Below, piece by piece: positions 52,381 through 60,422 of a DNA stretch of 64,000 bases. The stretch's first letter is position 1; each line of letters begins with the position of its first letter. The DNA is from an uncultured Nioella sp. (lineage in GTDB: Bacteria > Pseudomonadota > Alphaproteobacteria > Rhodobacterales > Rhodobacteraceae). Both the position numbers and the translations under genes were made by a program. The stretch lies in contig CANLZL010000001.1 in NCBI GenBank assembly GCA_947495575.1, positions 186,001 to 250,000 of the forward strand, given 5' to 3'. The notes beneath the pieces are model-generated. The model did not search any database, was not told where the DNA came from, and was given only the letters and a program-made list of their open reading frames with translations.

Positions 52381-54366
52381 TCAGATCAGGAATTCGTCCG
52401 GATCTTCACTTTGATCGTCCCATTCCTCGTATTGTGGCCCGTCTTCCGCAATCGGTTGGTTCATGAGGGCCATCACATCATCCGAAGTGATGGGGTCATC
52501 TTCCGAATGGTACTGGAATACCGGCAAAGATGCGGCAGCCGCAGTTTGCACGCTGCCTGATCCACCTGTTCCTGATCCGGACCCTTTAGTACCACCTGAG
52601 CCTGACCCATGCGTGCCGCCAGATCCGGAGCCCTTGGTGCCACCTGAGCCTGACCCACTGGTCCCGCCTGAGCCGAAGCCGTTAGTGCCACCTGAGCCGG
52701 AGCCGTTTGTGCCACCTGAGCCTGATCCATGCGTGCCGCCCGAGCCGGAGCCCTTTGTGCCGCCGGATCCTGACCCATTGGTTCCGCCGGAGCCGGAGCC
52801 GTTTGTGCCACCTGAGCCTGATCCATGCGTGCCGCCCGAGCCGGAGCCCTTTGTGCCGCCGGAGCCTGACCCATTGGTCCCACCCGAGCCGGAGCCGTTT
52901 GTGCCGCCGGAGCCTGAGCCATTGGTTCCGCCAGAACCGGAGCCCTTTGTGCCGCCGGATCCTGACCCATTGGTCCCACCCGAGCCGGAGCCGTTTGTGC
53001 CGCCGGAGCCTGAGCCATTGGTACCGCCAGATCCGGAGCCCTTGGTGCCACCTGAGCCTGATCCATGCGTGCCGCCAGAGCCCGAGCCGTTAGTGCCACC
53101 GGAGCCTGATCCATGCGTTCCGCCAGATCCGGAGCCCTTGGTGCCACCTGAGCCTGACCCACTGGTCCCGCCTGAGCCGGAGCCGTTAGTGCCACCTGAG
53201 CCTGAGCCATTGGTACCGCCAGATCCGGAGCCCTTGGTTCCGCCCGAGCCAGAGCCATGCGTTCCACCGGAGCCGGAGCCGGAGCCTTTAGAGCCACCGG
53301 AGCCTGACCCATGCGTTCCGCCCGAGCCGGAGCCCTTAGTGCCACCTGAGCCAGAGCCATTGGTCCCACCAGAGCCGGAGCCCTTAGTGCCACCGGAGCC
53401 TGAACCCTCTGGTTCTTCTGTGTCGTCGTTTTCGCTGTCCGGATCGCCCCCACCTTGTGTTATGAAGGCATCCAGTGACACTTGAGGAGGTTGGCCTTCA
53501 CCATGCTGGCCAGTGACCTCAAGTTCATCAATGGAGTAATAGTGGCTGTCGGGGTCACTTGACGGAATAACCTCGTCGACGCCGTCGTAATGACCCCAGG
53601 CGACAGGTTGGCCTTGTTCATCGAGGAATTCGACCGTCCCGTTGTGGGTTCCGTCTTCACTTACAGATTCATTGATTGTTTGGACGGCGCCGGCATCAGA
53701 CAGATCCAATACAATCTGGTCGCCAGAAGAAGAACTGGAAAATTCGTTCTCCAGAGTGCTGTCGTACCAGTCCGCCAGTGAGTCACCCTCTACGCCACCG
53801 TTGTGGTAGGACCCAGTAGAGCTGGCCGTTTCATTGCCGGAACCTTTTGTACCGCCAGAGCCAGAGCCGGAGCCCTTAGTGCCACCGGAGCCTGATCCAT
53901 GCGTTCCGCCGGAGCCGGAGCCCTTAGTGCCACCTGAGCCTGAGCCATTGGTACCGCCGGAGCCGGAGCCGTTTGTGCCACCGGATCCGGAACCATGCGT
54001 TCCACCCGAGCCGGAGCCCTTGGTGCCACCCGAGCCTGAACCATTGGTTCCGCCAGAACCGGAGCCCTTGGTGCCACCGGAACCTGATCCATGGGTTCCA
54101 CCTGAGCCGGAGCCCTTAGTGCCACCTGAGCCTGAGCCATTGGTACCGCCGGAGCCGGAGCCCTTGGTGCCACCCGAGCCTGAACCATTGGTTCCGCCAG
54201 AACCGGAGCCCTTGGTACCACCGGAACCTGATCCATGAGTTCCACCTGAGCCGGAGCCATTGGTCCCTCCAGAGCCTGAACCATTGGTGCCGCCGGACCC
54301 TGATCCGCCGGTTCCACCTGATGGCCCGTCGGTGTTCTCGTAAATTGCGTCATAATTGTCGGACAT
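52381..54366 (-). CDS. octapeptide-repeat protein GSGSGGT(N/K/H)
   Basis: A 661-residue protein of unknown function. Residues 1-20 are an acidic start (SDNYDAIYENTDG). Residues 21-174 hold 19 copies and residues 321-594 hold 34 copies of an 8-residue unit GSGSGGTX, where X is N (21 times), K (19), H (11) or S (2); two units have ten residues, one has Ser for Thr, one has a Phe. Between them, residues 175-320 form an acidic domain with DQIVLDLSDAGAVQTINESV and NGTVEFLDEQGQPVAWGHYDGVDEVIP, which resembles the segments after RTX blocks. The last 67 residues are acidic. No signal peptide is seen; C-terminal type I export is possible. Confidence 0.9.
   Translation of the reverse strand: MSDNYDAIYENTDGPSGGTGGSGSGGTNGSGSGGTNGSGSGGTHGSGSGGTKGSGSGGTNGSGSGGTKGSGSGGTNGSGSGGTKGSGSGGTHGSGSGGTKGSGSGGTNGSGSGGTKGSGSGGTHGSGSGGTNGSGSGGTNGSGSGGTKGSGSGGTHGSGSGGTKGSGSGSGGTKGSGNETASSTGSYHNGGVEGDSLADWYDSTLENEFSSSSSGDQIVLDLSDAGAVQTINESVSEDGTHNGTVEFLDEQGQPVAWGHYDGVDEVIPSSDPDSHYYSIDELEVTGQHGEGQPPQVSLDAFITQGGGDPDSENDDTEEPEGSGSGGTKGSGSGGTNGSGSGGTKGSGSGGTHGSGSGGSKGSGSGSGGTHGSGSGGTKGSGSGGTNGSGSGGTNGSGSGGTSGSGSGGTKGSGSGGTHGSGSGGTNGSGSGGTHGSGSGGTKGSGSGGTNGSGSGGTNGSGSGGTNGSGSGGTKGSGSGGTNGSGSGGTNGSGSGGTNGSGSGGTKGSGSGGTHGSGSGGTNGSGSGGTNGSGSGGTKGSGSGGTHGSGSGGTNGSGSGGTNGFGSGGTSGSGSGGTKGSGSGGTHGSGSGGTKGSGSGTGGSGSVQTAAAASLPVFQYHSEDDPITSDDVMALMNQPIAEDGPQYEEWDDQSEDPDEFLI
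52585..53406 (-). repeat. block of 34 degenerate 24-bp repeats
   Basis: An 822-bp tandem array encoding 34 GSGSGGTX units. Single-base changes at the X codon (AAC, AAG, CAT and relatives) and at third positions keep it from being perfectly uniform, which limits but does not prevent slipped-strand length change. It is coding repeat DNA, not a CRISPR array, as there are no unique spacers. Confidence 0.95.
53845..54306 (-). repeat. block of 19 degenerate 24-bp repeats
   Basis: A 462-bp tandem array encoding 19 GSGSGGTX units, at the N-terminal side of the same gene. Unit and codon use match the larger block, so one block was probably copied from the other and then diverged. Confidence 0.95.
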
Positions 54367-54747
54367 TCGGCGACCCCTTCAATAGGCAAAACTCACTCTC
54401 GAGCGCAAATTCGGAATGCCAAATTGCGCCGGCGTAATAAATTGTGGGACCCCCATCCGTCGCTGACGATAGGGGAAAAGACAAATTGTGGCAATTTTTT
54501 GATTTATTTTCAGCAGGTTGAGGGCAATTTCGTTTCCGAAACGGCGGCAATGATTTGAAATTAGATCGTTTGATTTCAAAACCGATCCAGTCCGCCACAG
54601 TTTTGCCATTTTTCAAGCCCGAATCGGATGGTTGAGGCTTCGCAATAATGTCAAAGGTCGTTCCCAATTTGGGCACAATTTCTCTCTATTACCAAGGTTA
54701 ATTCCGTTCGAGCCATTAATAAGAATAGAGATTGGTAAGGTGAGCAG
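54367..54747. promoter_or_regulatory. AT-rich divergent promoter region with inverted repeat
   Basis: The 381-base gap between the repeat-protein gene and the phosphotransferase-like gene is AT-rich. It holds a perfect 8-bp inverted repeat TTTGAAAT (54554-54561) / ATTTCAAA (54573-54580) with an 11-base spacer, and repeated aaattgtgg words near 54440 and 54483. It probably contains both promoters and a shared operator; no regulator gene sits beside it. Confidence 0.5.
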
Positions 54748-55782
54748 GTGACAAGTAGTTCTCGAAAGAAGCGATTGGCACTCGTCGTGAAGACGGCTGA
54801 ACACCATTTTGGAAAGACGGTCAGACGCGTCACTGCGCCGGGTGGCGACGGGCGGGCCAGTTACAAAATTCACTTTGATGACCAGTCTGTTTTTGGAACT
54901 CTGCGCCCGAATTTTCGGCGAACCCATTTGGAAGCACATGTTCTGAAGCGTTTGGAACCTCATTGCGATCTGATCCCGCGGTGTCTGGGCGTTGAAGGCG
55001 AAATCATGTTCCAATCTGATGTGGGCGGGCGGCGGCTCAACCTCGAAATCCATACGGCGGGTGCAGAAGGCCGAGAGGCCATCGCGGCCGAAGCTGTTCG
55101 CGCCATCTTTTCCATTCAGTCCGCTGCCCGAAAAACTGACCTTCACGAGCGCTTGCCTCACCTTGGCAATAATCCGGCATGGGTGGATAATTTCGTTAAC
55201 GGAGTACGGGCCCTTGAGCCGTTTTCACCCGATCGCACCGGCAAAGTTGATGTCAATGAGCTGAAGGAAATGATCGCGAAACCGGGGCGACAGTTCGTGA
55301 AATGGGATTGCCGGTCGGGCAATGCCGCGATTGGCACGGATAATGTCTTGCGATGGTTCGACTTTGAGTATTCTGGATTGCGCCATGGTGCTGAAGATCT
55401 GGCTTGGCTGATTGGCGATGAGGCCTGGCCGCTGTCACCGCAAACCATGCTGGATATCGTGACATCAGAATTCGATCCGGGTTGCGGGCATTCTTTGGAG
55501 GACTATCTGGCTTACCTGTCGCTTTATCTGACATTTCATTCGGCACAGCGGTTCAAGCTGATCATCAAGGAAGCTAAAAAACGCGGATGGCAGTCAAAGA
55601 ACCGTATTCGAAAATATGATGACGCCGGTGTGCATCCGGAATTCGGAGCGCAGATCTGCCTAGTGGGCACCTTCTTTGCAGCGCGCAACAAAGCGACAGC
55701 GCCTATTGCCAAAGATTTTGAGGCCGCCCGCCAGATGTTTCTAGGCCTGATCCTCAACTCATTAGAGGGGACGGGGTCATGA
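54748..55782 (+). CDS. aminoglycoside phosphotransferase-fold protein
   Basis: A 344-residue protein with the APH/choline-kinase-like kinase fold. Residues near 180-210 carry FVKWDCRSGNAAIGTDNVLRWFDFEYSGLRHGAEDLAWLIGDEA, equivalent to the Brenner motif region (HxDxxxxN) and the DFG-like metal site (FDFEYSG), though the usual His-x-Asp is KWDCRSGN, with Asp kept. The start is GTG at 54748. The substrate is unknown. The GNAT gene starts inside its end (ATGA overlap), so both are made together, divergent from the repeat protein. Confidence 0.75.
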   Translation: MTSSSRKKRLALVVKTAEHHFGKTVRRVTAPGGDGRASYKIHFDDQSVFGTLRPNFRRTHLEAHVLKRLEPHCDLIPRCLGVEGEIMFQSDVGGRRLNLEIHTAGAEGREAIAAEAVRAIFSIQSAARKTDLHERLPHLGNNPAWVDNFVNGVRALEPFSPDRTGKVDVNELKEMIAKPGRQFVKWDCRSGNAAIGTDNVLRWFDFEYSGLRHGAEDLAWLIGDEAWPLSPQTMLDIVTSEFDPGCGHSLEDYLAYLSLYLTFHSAQRFKLIIKEAKKRGWQSKNRIRKYDDAGVHPEFGAQICLVGTFFAARNKATAPIAKDFEAARQMFLGLILNSLEGTGS

Positions 55783-57005
55783 ATGTCGTGTCGGCACCGA
55801 TTTCACGGGATTTGACCGTCCATGTTGTGCGCGACCTAGACGCGCTGGAAGCGCTTAGGCCGGAATGGAATGCCGTTCACGCAAGAGACGCCCAAGCAGG
55901 TGTGTTTTTGTCGTGGGATTGGATGATGCAGGGGTTTCGTGCCAATAAAGGCCGATTTTCGGTTCTGGTTGCACGAGGTGACGGGATTTCTGATGCGATT
56001 GTTGGGATATTGCCGCTGAAATCTCGCCTGCATTGGAGCCGGTCACGATCAGAGTTCCAAACCCAATATGAAGCAGGTGGGCGTCTGATCTGGAGCGAAT
56101 ATACCGGCTTTATCTGCGATCCGGATTGGGAGGCAGAAACGCTTCCGGCCTTTGCAAGCGCCTTGGGGCAGATGCCGTGGATGTCCTTTGCAATGCGGTA
56201 TGTCGATCAAACTGACCGCATCAAGTTATTTCGAAAAAGTTTCCCAAAATCGGCGTTCTCAACCGCTCTTAAGCCGTATCTGATCAATAAGGGTCAAACA
56301 AATAACCTTGTGTCGCCACAGGTGGCGTTGCCGACAGATTTCGATCAGTTCCTCAAATCTGCACTCAGCGCGAACTCACGACAGAAATTTCGCCGCGCGG
56401 AACGCAAGCACCTCGAAACCGGGGATTTGCGCCTGACCGGAACAAGTGGCGCCACAATAGACGCTCATCTCGGCATTCTGCTCAAGTTTTGGATGGCGAA
56501 ATGGGAGCCATTAAAGGGCCGGTCTGCGGCAGCAAAAACTGCCGGCAATTACCGCAGAATTGTGGAAGCAGCCTTTGCGACAAATACGCTTTTCCTGCCC
56601 GTCCTGTGGCGCGGTGATCGTCCGATCGGTGCATTGGCGCATATTCTCGACCGGAAACTCAAAAGGGTACATTTCATTGTTGTAGGCAGGGATCTGGAAT
56701 TTGACGCGCCGTATGTTGGCCAAATCCTGCATCTGGGCAGCATCGAGTGGGCCATTGCCTATGGTTATCGCGTTTATGATTTCAGCCATGGAAACGAACC
56801 GTACAAATACAGCTATGGCACCACGGATGTCGAAACCCAGTTTTTGACAGTTCGACGGCGAACCGCGGATCGCGGTACAGTGTTTGACGATGCCAACACA
56901 ACCGAAGCCGTGGCCCGCATCCAGACGTTTATCAAGGCAAAGAAATATGATCGCGCGGTTCAAGGATGCGAGCAGATTGTCGCGACGCTTAATGCTGATA
57001 CCTGA
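55779..57005 (+). CDS. GNAT acyltransferase, CelD/BioF2-like
   Basis: A 408-residue protein of the CelD/BioF2-like GNAT (FemAB-related) group. Landmarks: SWDWMMQGFRANKGRFSVLVAR in the N-terminal half, SANSRQKFRRAERKHLETGDLRL near residue 205, and the C-terminal VVGRDLEFDAPYVGQILHLGSIEWAIAYGYRVYDFSHGNEPYKYSYG. Such enzymes transfer acyl or aminoacyl groups to polysaccharides, peptides or lipids. Its ATG overlaps the phosphotransferase stop by 4 bases. A target among neighbouring gene products is possible. Confidence 0.8.
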   Translation: MNVVSAPISRDLTVHVVRDLDALEALRPEWNAVHARDAQAGVFLSWDWMMQGFRANKGRFSVLVARGDGISDAIVGILPLKSRLHWSRSRSEFQTQYEAGGRLIWSEYTGFICDPDWEAETLPAFASALGQMPWMSFAMRYVDQTDRIKLFRKSFPKSAFSTALKPYLINKGQTNNLVSPQVALPTDFDQFLKSALSANSRQKFRRAERKHLETGDLRLTGTSGATIDAHLGILLKFWMAKWEPLKGRSAAAKTAGNYRRIVEAAFATNTLFLPVLWRGDRPIGALAHILDRKLKRVHFIVVGRDLEFDAPYVGQILHLGSIEWAIAYGYRVYDFSHGNEPYKYSYGTTDVETQFLTVRRRTADRGTVFDDANTTEAVARIQTFIKAKKYDRAVQGCEQIVATLNADT

Positions 57006-57136
57006 ATTGCGAATTTACAAAACCACTTGGAAATGACCTGACTGAAAAGGGTCCATTTAACGTACCCGTCAGGTTATTTGCCTCCCCGCCAAACATGACA
57101 GGGAGGCTAAGGCTTCACTAGGCTAAGGTGTCAAAC
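57006..57136. other. convergent gap with stem-loop
   Basis: Between the GNAT gene and the aldehyde dehydrogenase end, CCTCCC (57081-57086) and GGGAGG (57101-57106) can pair over a 14-base loop. No T tract follows on either strand. A short direct repeat aggctaagg follows (57105 and 57120). Confidence 0.4.
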
Positions 57137-58660
57137 CTAGAAAAAACCCAGTTTGTTGGGGTTATAGCTCATAAGAATGTTCTTGGTTTGCTGGTAGTGG
57201 TCCAGCATCATCTTATGCGTTTCACGGCCGATACCCGATTGCTTGTAGCCGCCAAAAGCCGCATGGGCCGGATAGGCGTGGTAGTTGTTGACCCAAACCC
57301 GGCCCGCTTCGATCGCGCGTCCAAAGCGGTAGCAGGTATTGGCATCGCGTGACCAAACACCAGCGCCAAGTCCGTACATCGTGTCATTTGCAATCGCCAG
57401 CGCCTCTGCCTCATCTTTAAAAGTTGTGACAGACACAACCGGACCAAAGATTTCCTCCTGGAAGACCCGCATCTTATTGTGGCCCTTCAGAATGGTGGGC
57501 TGCACATAGTTGCCACCCTTCAACTCGCCGCCCATCTCGGCCGCGCCGCCTCCGGCCAGTACTTCGGCGCCTTCTTCGACCCCGATTGTCAGGTAAGACA
57601 GGATCTTTTCCTGCTGTTCGACTGACGCCTGGGCACCGACCATGGTCTCCGGGTCGCGCGGATCGCCCTGTTTGATCGCTTTCACCCTGGCAATCGCGCG
57701 GGCAATGAACTCTTCATAGATATCTTCCTGGATCAGCGCGCGACTTGGGCAGGTGCAGACCTCCCCCTGGTTGAAGGCGAAGAGGACAAAGCCCTCGACT
57801 GCCTTGTCAAGAAAGGCGTCATCCTTGGCCATCACGTCCGAAAAGAAGATATTTGGGGATTTGCCGCCAAGTTCCAAAGTGACGGGTATCAGGTTTTCGG
57901 TTGCAGCCTGCATGATCTTTTTGCCGGTCTCGGTTGATCCAGTAAAGGCGATCTTTGCAATTCTGCTGGAGGTGGCCAAAGCGGCTCCGACTTCGCCACC
58001 GAACCCGTTCACAATGTTCAAAACACCATCAGGCAAAAGGTCTGATATCACTTCCATCAAGACCATGATGGCGGCCGGGGTCTGCTCTGCTGGTTTCAGA
58101 ACAATGCAGTTGCCTGCTGCCAAGGCCGGAGCCAGTTTCCATGCAGCCATCAGGATCGAAAAGTTCCACGGAATGATCTGTCCAACCACGCCCAATGGCT
58201 CGTGGAAATGGTAGGCGACCGTATCATTGTCGATCTCGGACATATTGCCTTCCTGGCTGCGCAAGACCCCCGCGAAGTAGCGGAAATGGTCGGCCGACAG
58301 CGGGATGTCAGCGGCCATGGTTTCGCGGATCGGTTTACCATTGTCCCATGTTTCCGCCTGTGCAATCAGCTCAAGATTTTCATCAATCCGATCCGCGATT
58401 TTCAGCAAGATGTTTGACCGTTCTGCGGCAGAGGTCTTGCCCCAAGCCTCTTTCGCGGCGTGGGCGGCATCCAGAGCCAGTTCAATATCGGCAGCGTCCG
58501 AGCGTGGGATTTCGTTGATCAATGCGCCAGTGATGGGCGTGACATTTTCGAAATACCGTCCGTTCACTGGGGCCACAAACCTGCCGCCGATAAAGTTGTC
58601 ATAGCGCAGTTTGAACGGCGAGGTGTAGGTGCCTGCCTCGGTGTAAGTCATGTCGTTCAT
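57137..58660 (-). CDS. aldehyde dehydrogenase (ExaC/AcoD type)
   Basis: A 507-residue NAD-dependent aldehyde dehydrogenase. The catalytic Cys is in [13 protein letters not shown], the general base Glu in [12 protein letters not shown], and the cofactor loop in [10 protein letters not shown]. The length and the [21 protein letters not shown] ending fit acetaldehyde dehydrogenase II (AcoD/ExaC), used in ethanol and acetoin breakdown. The start at 58660 is 8 bases after ggagg. The AcoR-like regulator is directly upstream on the same strand. Confidence 0.93.
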   Translation of the reverse strand: MNDMTYTEAGTYTSPFKLRYDNFIGGRFVAPVNGRYFENVTPITGALINEIPRSDAADIELALDAAHAAKEAWGKTSAAERSNILLKIADRIDENLELIAQAETWDNGKPIRETMAADIPLSADHFRYFAGVLRSQEGNMSEIDNDTVAYHFHEPLGVVGQIIPWNFSILMAAWKLAPALAAGNCIVLKPAEQTPAAIMVLMEVISDLLPDGVLNIVNGFGGEVGAALATSSRIAKIAFTGSTETGKKIMQAATENLIPVTLELGGKSPNIFFSDVMAKDDAFLDKAVEGFVLFAFNQGEVCTCPSRALIQEDIYEEFIARAIARVKAIKQGDPRDPETMVGAQASVEQQEKILSYLTIGVEEGAEVLAGGGAAEMGGELKGGNYVQPTILKGHNKMRVFQEEIFGPVVSVTTFKDEAEALAIANDTMYGLGAGVWSRDANTCYRFGRAIEAGRVWVNNYHAYPAHAAFGGYKQSGIGRETHKMMLDHYQQTKNILMSYNPNKLGFF

Positions 58661-58678
58661 AAAGGTATCCTCCATTGT

Positions 58679-58701
58679 CTTCGAACCTCCTCTGTTCGAA
58701 G
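58679..58701. repeat. 8-bp inverted repeat in the aldehyde dehydrogenase leader
   Basis: CTTCGAAC (58679-58686) and GTTCGAAG (58694-58701) are perfectly paired over a 7-base loop, just upstream of the ribosome site. It may be an operator or a leader hairpin. Confidence 0.5.
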
Positions 58702-58763
58702 TGCCAAGAGGAATGACGCGGCGCTGGACGAGCGTCACGAGGGTGGCAGCACTCGCCAGCTCA

Positions 58764-58789
58764 AACCTGTCTCAGGTCTGAGACAGGTT
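58764..58789. promoter_or_regulatory. strong inverted repeat, likely operator/UAS for aldehyde dehydrogenase
   Basis: AACCTGTCTCA and TGAGACAGGTT form a perfect 11-bp inverted repeat around a 4-base centre, in the 132-base gap between the AcoR-like gene and the aldehyde dehydrogenase gene. No T tract follows, so an operator or enhancer-like site for the Fis-type regulator is the best reading. Confidence 0.7.
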
Positions 58790-58792
58790 GCC

Positions 58793-59752
58793 CTAGTTTT
58801 GGTCTAATCCAAGCCGTTTCATGCGGCGGTAAAGGGTGGCGCGACCAACGCCGAGCTGACGGGCGGCCTTACTGATATTGCCATCAGCGCGCGAAATCGC
58901 TCGAATCACAGCAGCACGTTCCGCCTTTTCAAAGCCGGTCGGCCCGTCCTCGCGCCCTAGAAAATCAGATGCCGGTCGGGGCGTGATCGCGCCAATTGCG
59001 TCCATCCCGAAAATCCGGCGCGCCTCACGCGTGGCACCGATGACAAGGTCATGTTCATCAATGGCCAACAGGGTTGCGGCCTCGGCGTCTTCGCTTTCGG
59101 CAACGACGATACGGGCTTTGGGGTAGGCGGCACGGAAATTTGCCTCTTCAATTGCGCGGGCGGTATTGGCCACTTGCGCAGCGATCAACCGATTGAAAGC
59201 TTCTGTTTGATCGGCGCGGGCAGACGAGACATCCAGCGCCGCCAGAAGTTTTCCGTCGCTGTCGTAAATCGGCGCGTCGATGCAGCTCATTCCGGTATTG
59301 CGGGCATAGAAGTGCTCATCTTGGTGAATGATCAACTGACGTTGCTCTGTCAGGCAGGTTCCTATCCCGTTGGTGCCTTCGCGTTCTTCGCTCCAATTGG
59401 CACCTGTGCAAAGACCCCATTTTTCGAAAACCGGGGCGTCGGCTTCGCTGAGCCTTTGATCTAGGATGAAGCCCTCGACATCTGTCAGGAACACGCCACA
59501 GCCCGATTGACCAACAAGCGAAAACAGCATGTCCAGCCGGGGGCCGGTGACAGTCATAAAGGTTTCAAGCGCTGCGCGGCGGTGATGCAAGGCCGTTTGG
59601 TCAATCCGTTCGGGTTCACGCGTTTCCGCAGGATCCAGACCGTGTTTTATTGCGGATCGGTTCCAGCTTGCCGCGATACGAGAGCGCGCGGCTGCTGATG
59701 ATGATTGCGTCGTCTCCAGAACGCGATCGGTGTGCGAGGTCTTTCGGGTCAT
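58793..59752 (-). CDS. AcoR-like GAF-Fis regulator lacking the AAA+ domain
   Basis: A 319-residue regulator. The N-terminal part (about residues 20-200) is a GAF-type sensor: SWNRSAIKHGLDP, FLTDVEGFILDQR, GLCTGANWSEEREGTNGIGTCL and DEHFYARNTGMSCIDAPIYD are as in AcoR. A Fis-type HTH (ISKAARQLGVGRATLYRRMKRLG) ends the protein. The central sigma-54 AAA+ ATPase of true AcoR is absent (no GAFTGA), so it cannot open sigma-54 promoters and may act through sigma-70. The ATG at 59752 is preferred to a GTG at 59755. Confidence 0.88.
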   Translation of the reverse strand: MTRKTSHTDRVLETTQSSSAAARSRIAASWNRSAIKHGLDPAETREPERIDQTALHHRRAALETFMTVTGPRLDMLFSLVGQSGCGVFLTDVEGFILDQRLSEADAPVFEKWGLCTGANWSEEREGTNGIGTCLTEQRQLIIHQDEHFYARNTGMSCIDAPIYDSDGKLLAALDVSSARADQTEAFNRLIAAQVANTARAIEEANFRAAYPKARIVVAESEDAEAATLLAIDEHDLVIGATREARRIFGMDAIGAITPRPASDFLGREDGPTGFEKAERAAVIRAISRADGNISKAARQLGVGRATLYRRMKRLGLDQN

Positions 59753-59912
59753 CACGCCCCCGTTGTAGGAATGGCCGGTGGCACAACCCTAAGGGTAGCA
59801 TTGGCGGATGGCAAAGGGCATGAAGGTGATCTAAAAACACAAATGAATTGCCGATAATTCATTGATGAGTTAACAGTGTTGCCCGCGCTTATTACAATCA
59901 GGGAAAGTCACT

Positions 59913-60422
59913 ATGTCGGAAAAACGCAGGATTGTGTCCTCCCGCCACCTTGCCGAAGGGGAGGGCTGGGAAACCTCAGAGGTCGAATATGGGCTGATCA
60001 TAGCCTATAACGCGTTTTCGCGCTGGATGGCGCGCTGCATGTCGGCCGCTGGCGATATCGAAATGACGCCGCTGGAAATTCTGGTCCTTCATAATGTGAA
60101 CCATCGGAGCCGCGACAAGAGGCTGACCGACATTTGCTTTCTGCTCAACATCGAGGACACCCATACTGTGAACTATGCGTTGAAGAAGCTGATGAAGATC
60201 GGGGTGATCACATCAGAGAAGCGCGGGAAAGAAGTGTTTTACCGCACGTCCGATGAGGGAGAGAGGCTTTGTGCCGCCTATCGTGACGTACGCGAACGCT
60301 GCCTGATCGAAGGGATGTCCAAGCTGGATCTAAGTGGAGACGAACTGCGAGAGATCGCCTCCAGTCTCAGATCTTTGTCAGGCCAGTATGATCAGGCCAG
60401 CCGCGCAGCCGCTTCGCTTTAA
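59913..60422 (+). CDS. MarR-like winged-helix regulator
   Basis: A 169-residue winged-helix protein of the MarR type: SRWMARCMSAAGDIEMTPLEILVLHNVNH, then KRLTDICFLLNIEDTHTVNYALKKLMKIGVITSEKRGKEVFYRTSDEGERL. The early segment resembles a Roseobacter MarR-like group next to TRAP genes. It may regulate the TRAP/hydantoinase genes. The two convergent genes here share their stop codons in a single TTAA (60419-60422). Confidence 0.88.
   Translation: MSEKRRIVSSRHLAEGEGWETSEVEYGLIIAYNAFSRWMARCMSAAGDIEMTPLEILVLHNVNHRSRDKRLTDICFLLNIEDTHTVNYALKKLMKIGVITSEKRGKEVFYRTSDEGERLCAAYRDVRERCLIEGMSKLDLSGDELREIASSLRSLSGQYDQASRAAASL

Noticed and set aside
52463-54238. Plus-strand open frames encoding PPEPEPLVPPEPDP-type repeats antisense to the repeat protein.
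   Set aside because: They are the mirror of the 24-bp coding repeats (a multiple of three leaves other frames open). The minus frame has a terminator, acidic non-repeat ends and a sensible domain between blocks; the plus frames have none.
52585-54306. The repeat arrays as a CRISPR.
   Set aside because: Units follow each other directly with no unique spacers, and they are coding in one frame with a regular amino acid pattern.
58720-58745. A sigma-54 promoter (TGGCAC) upstream of the aldehyde dehydrogenase gene.
   Set aside because: On the minus strand TTGGCACTTCGAACAG has the -24 element, but the -12 GC is missing at the required spacing, and the regulator has no AAA+ domain.
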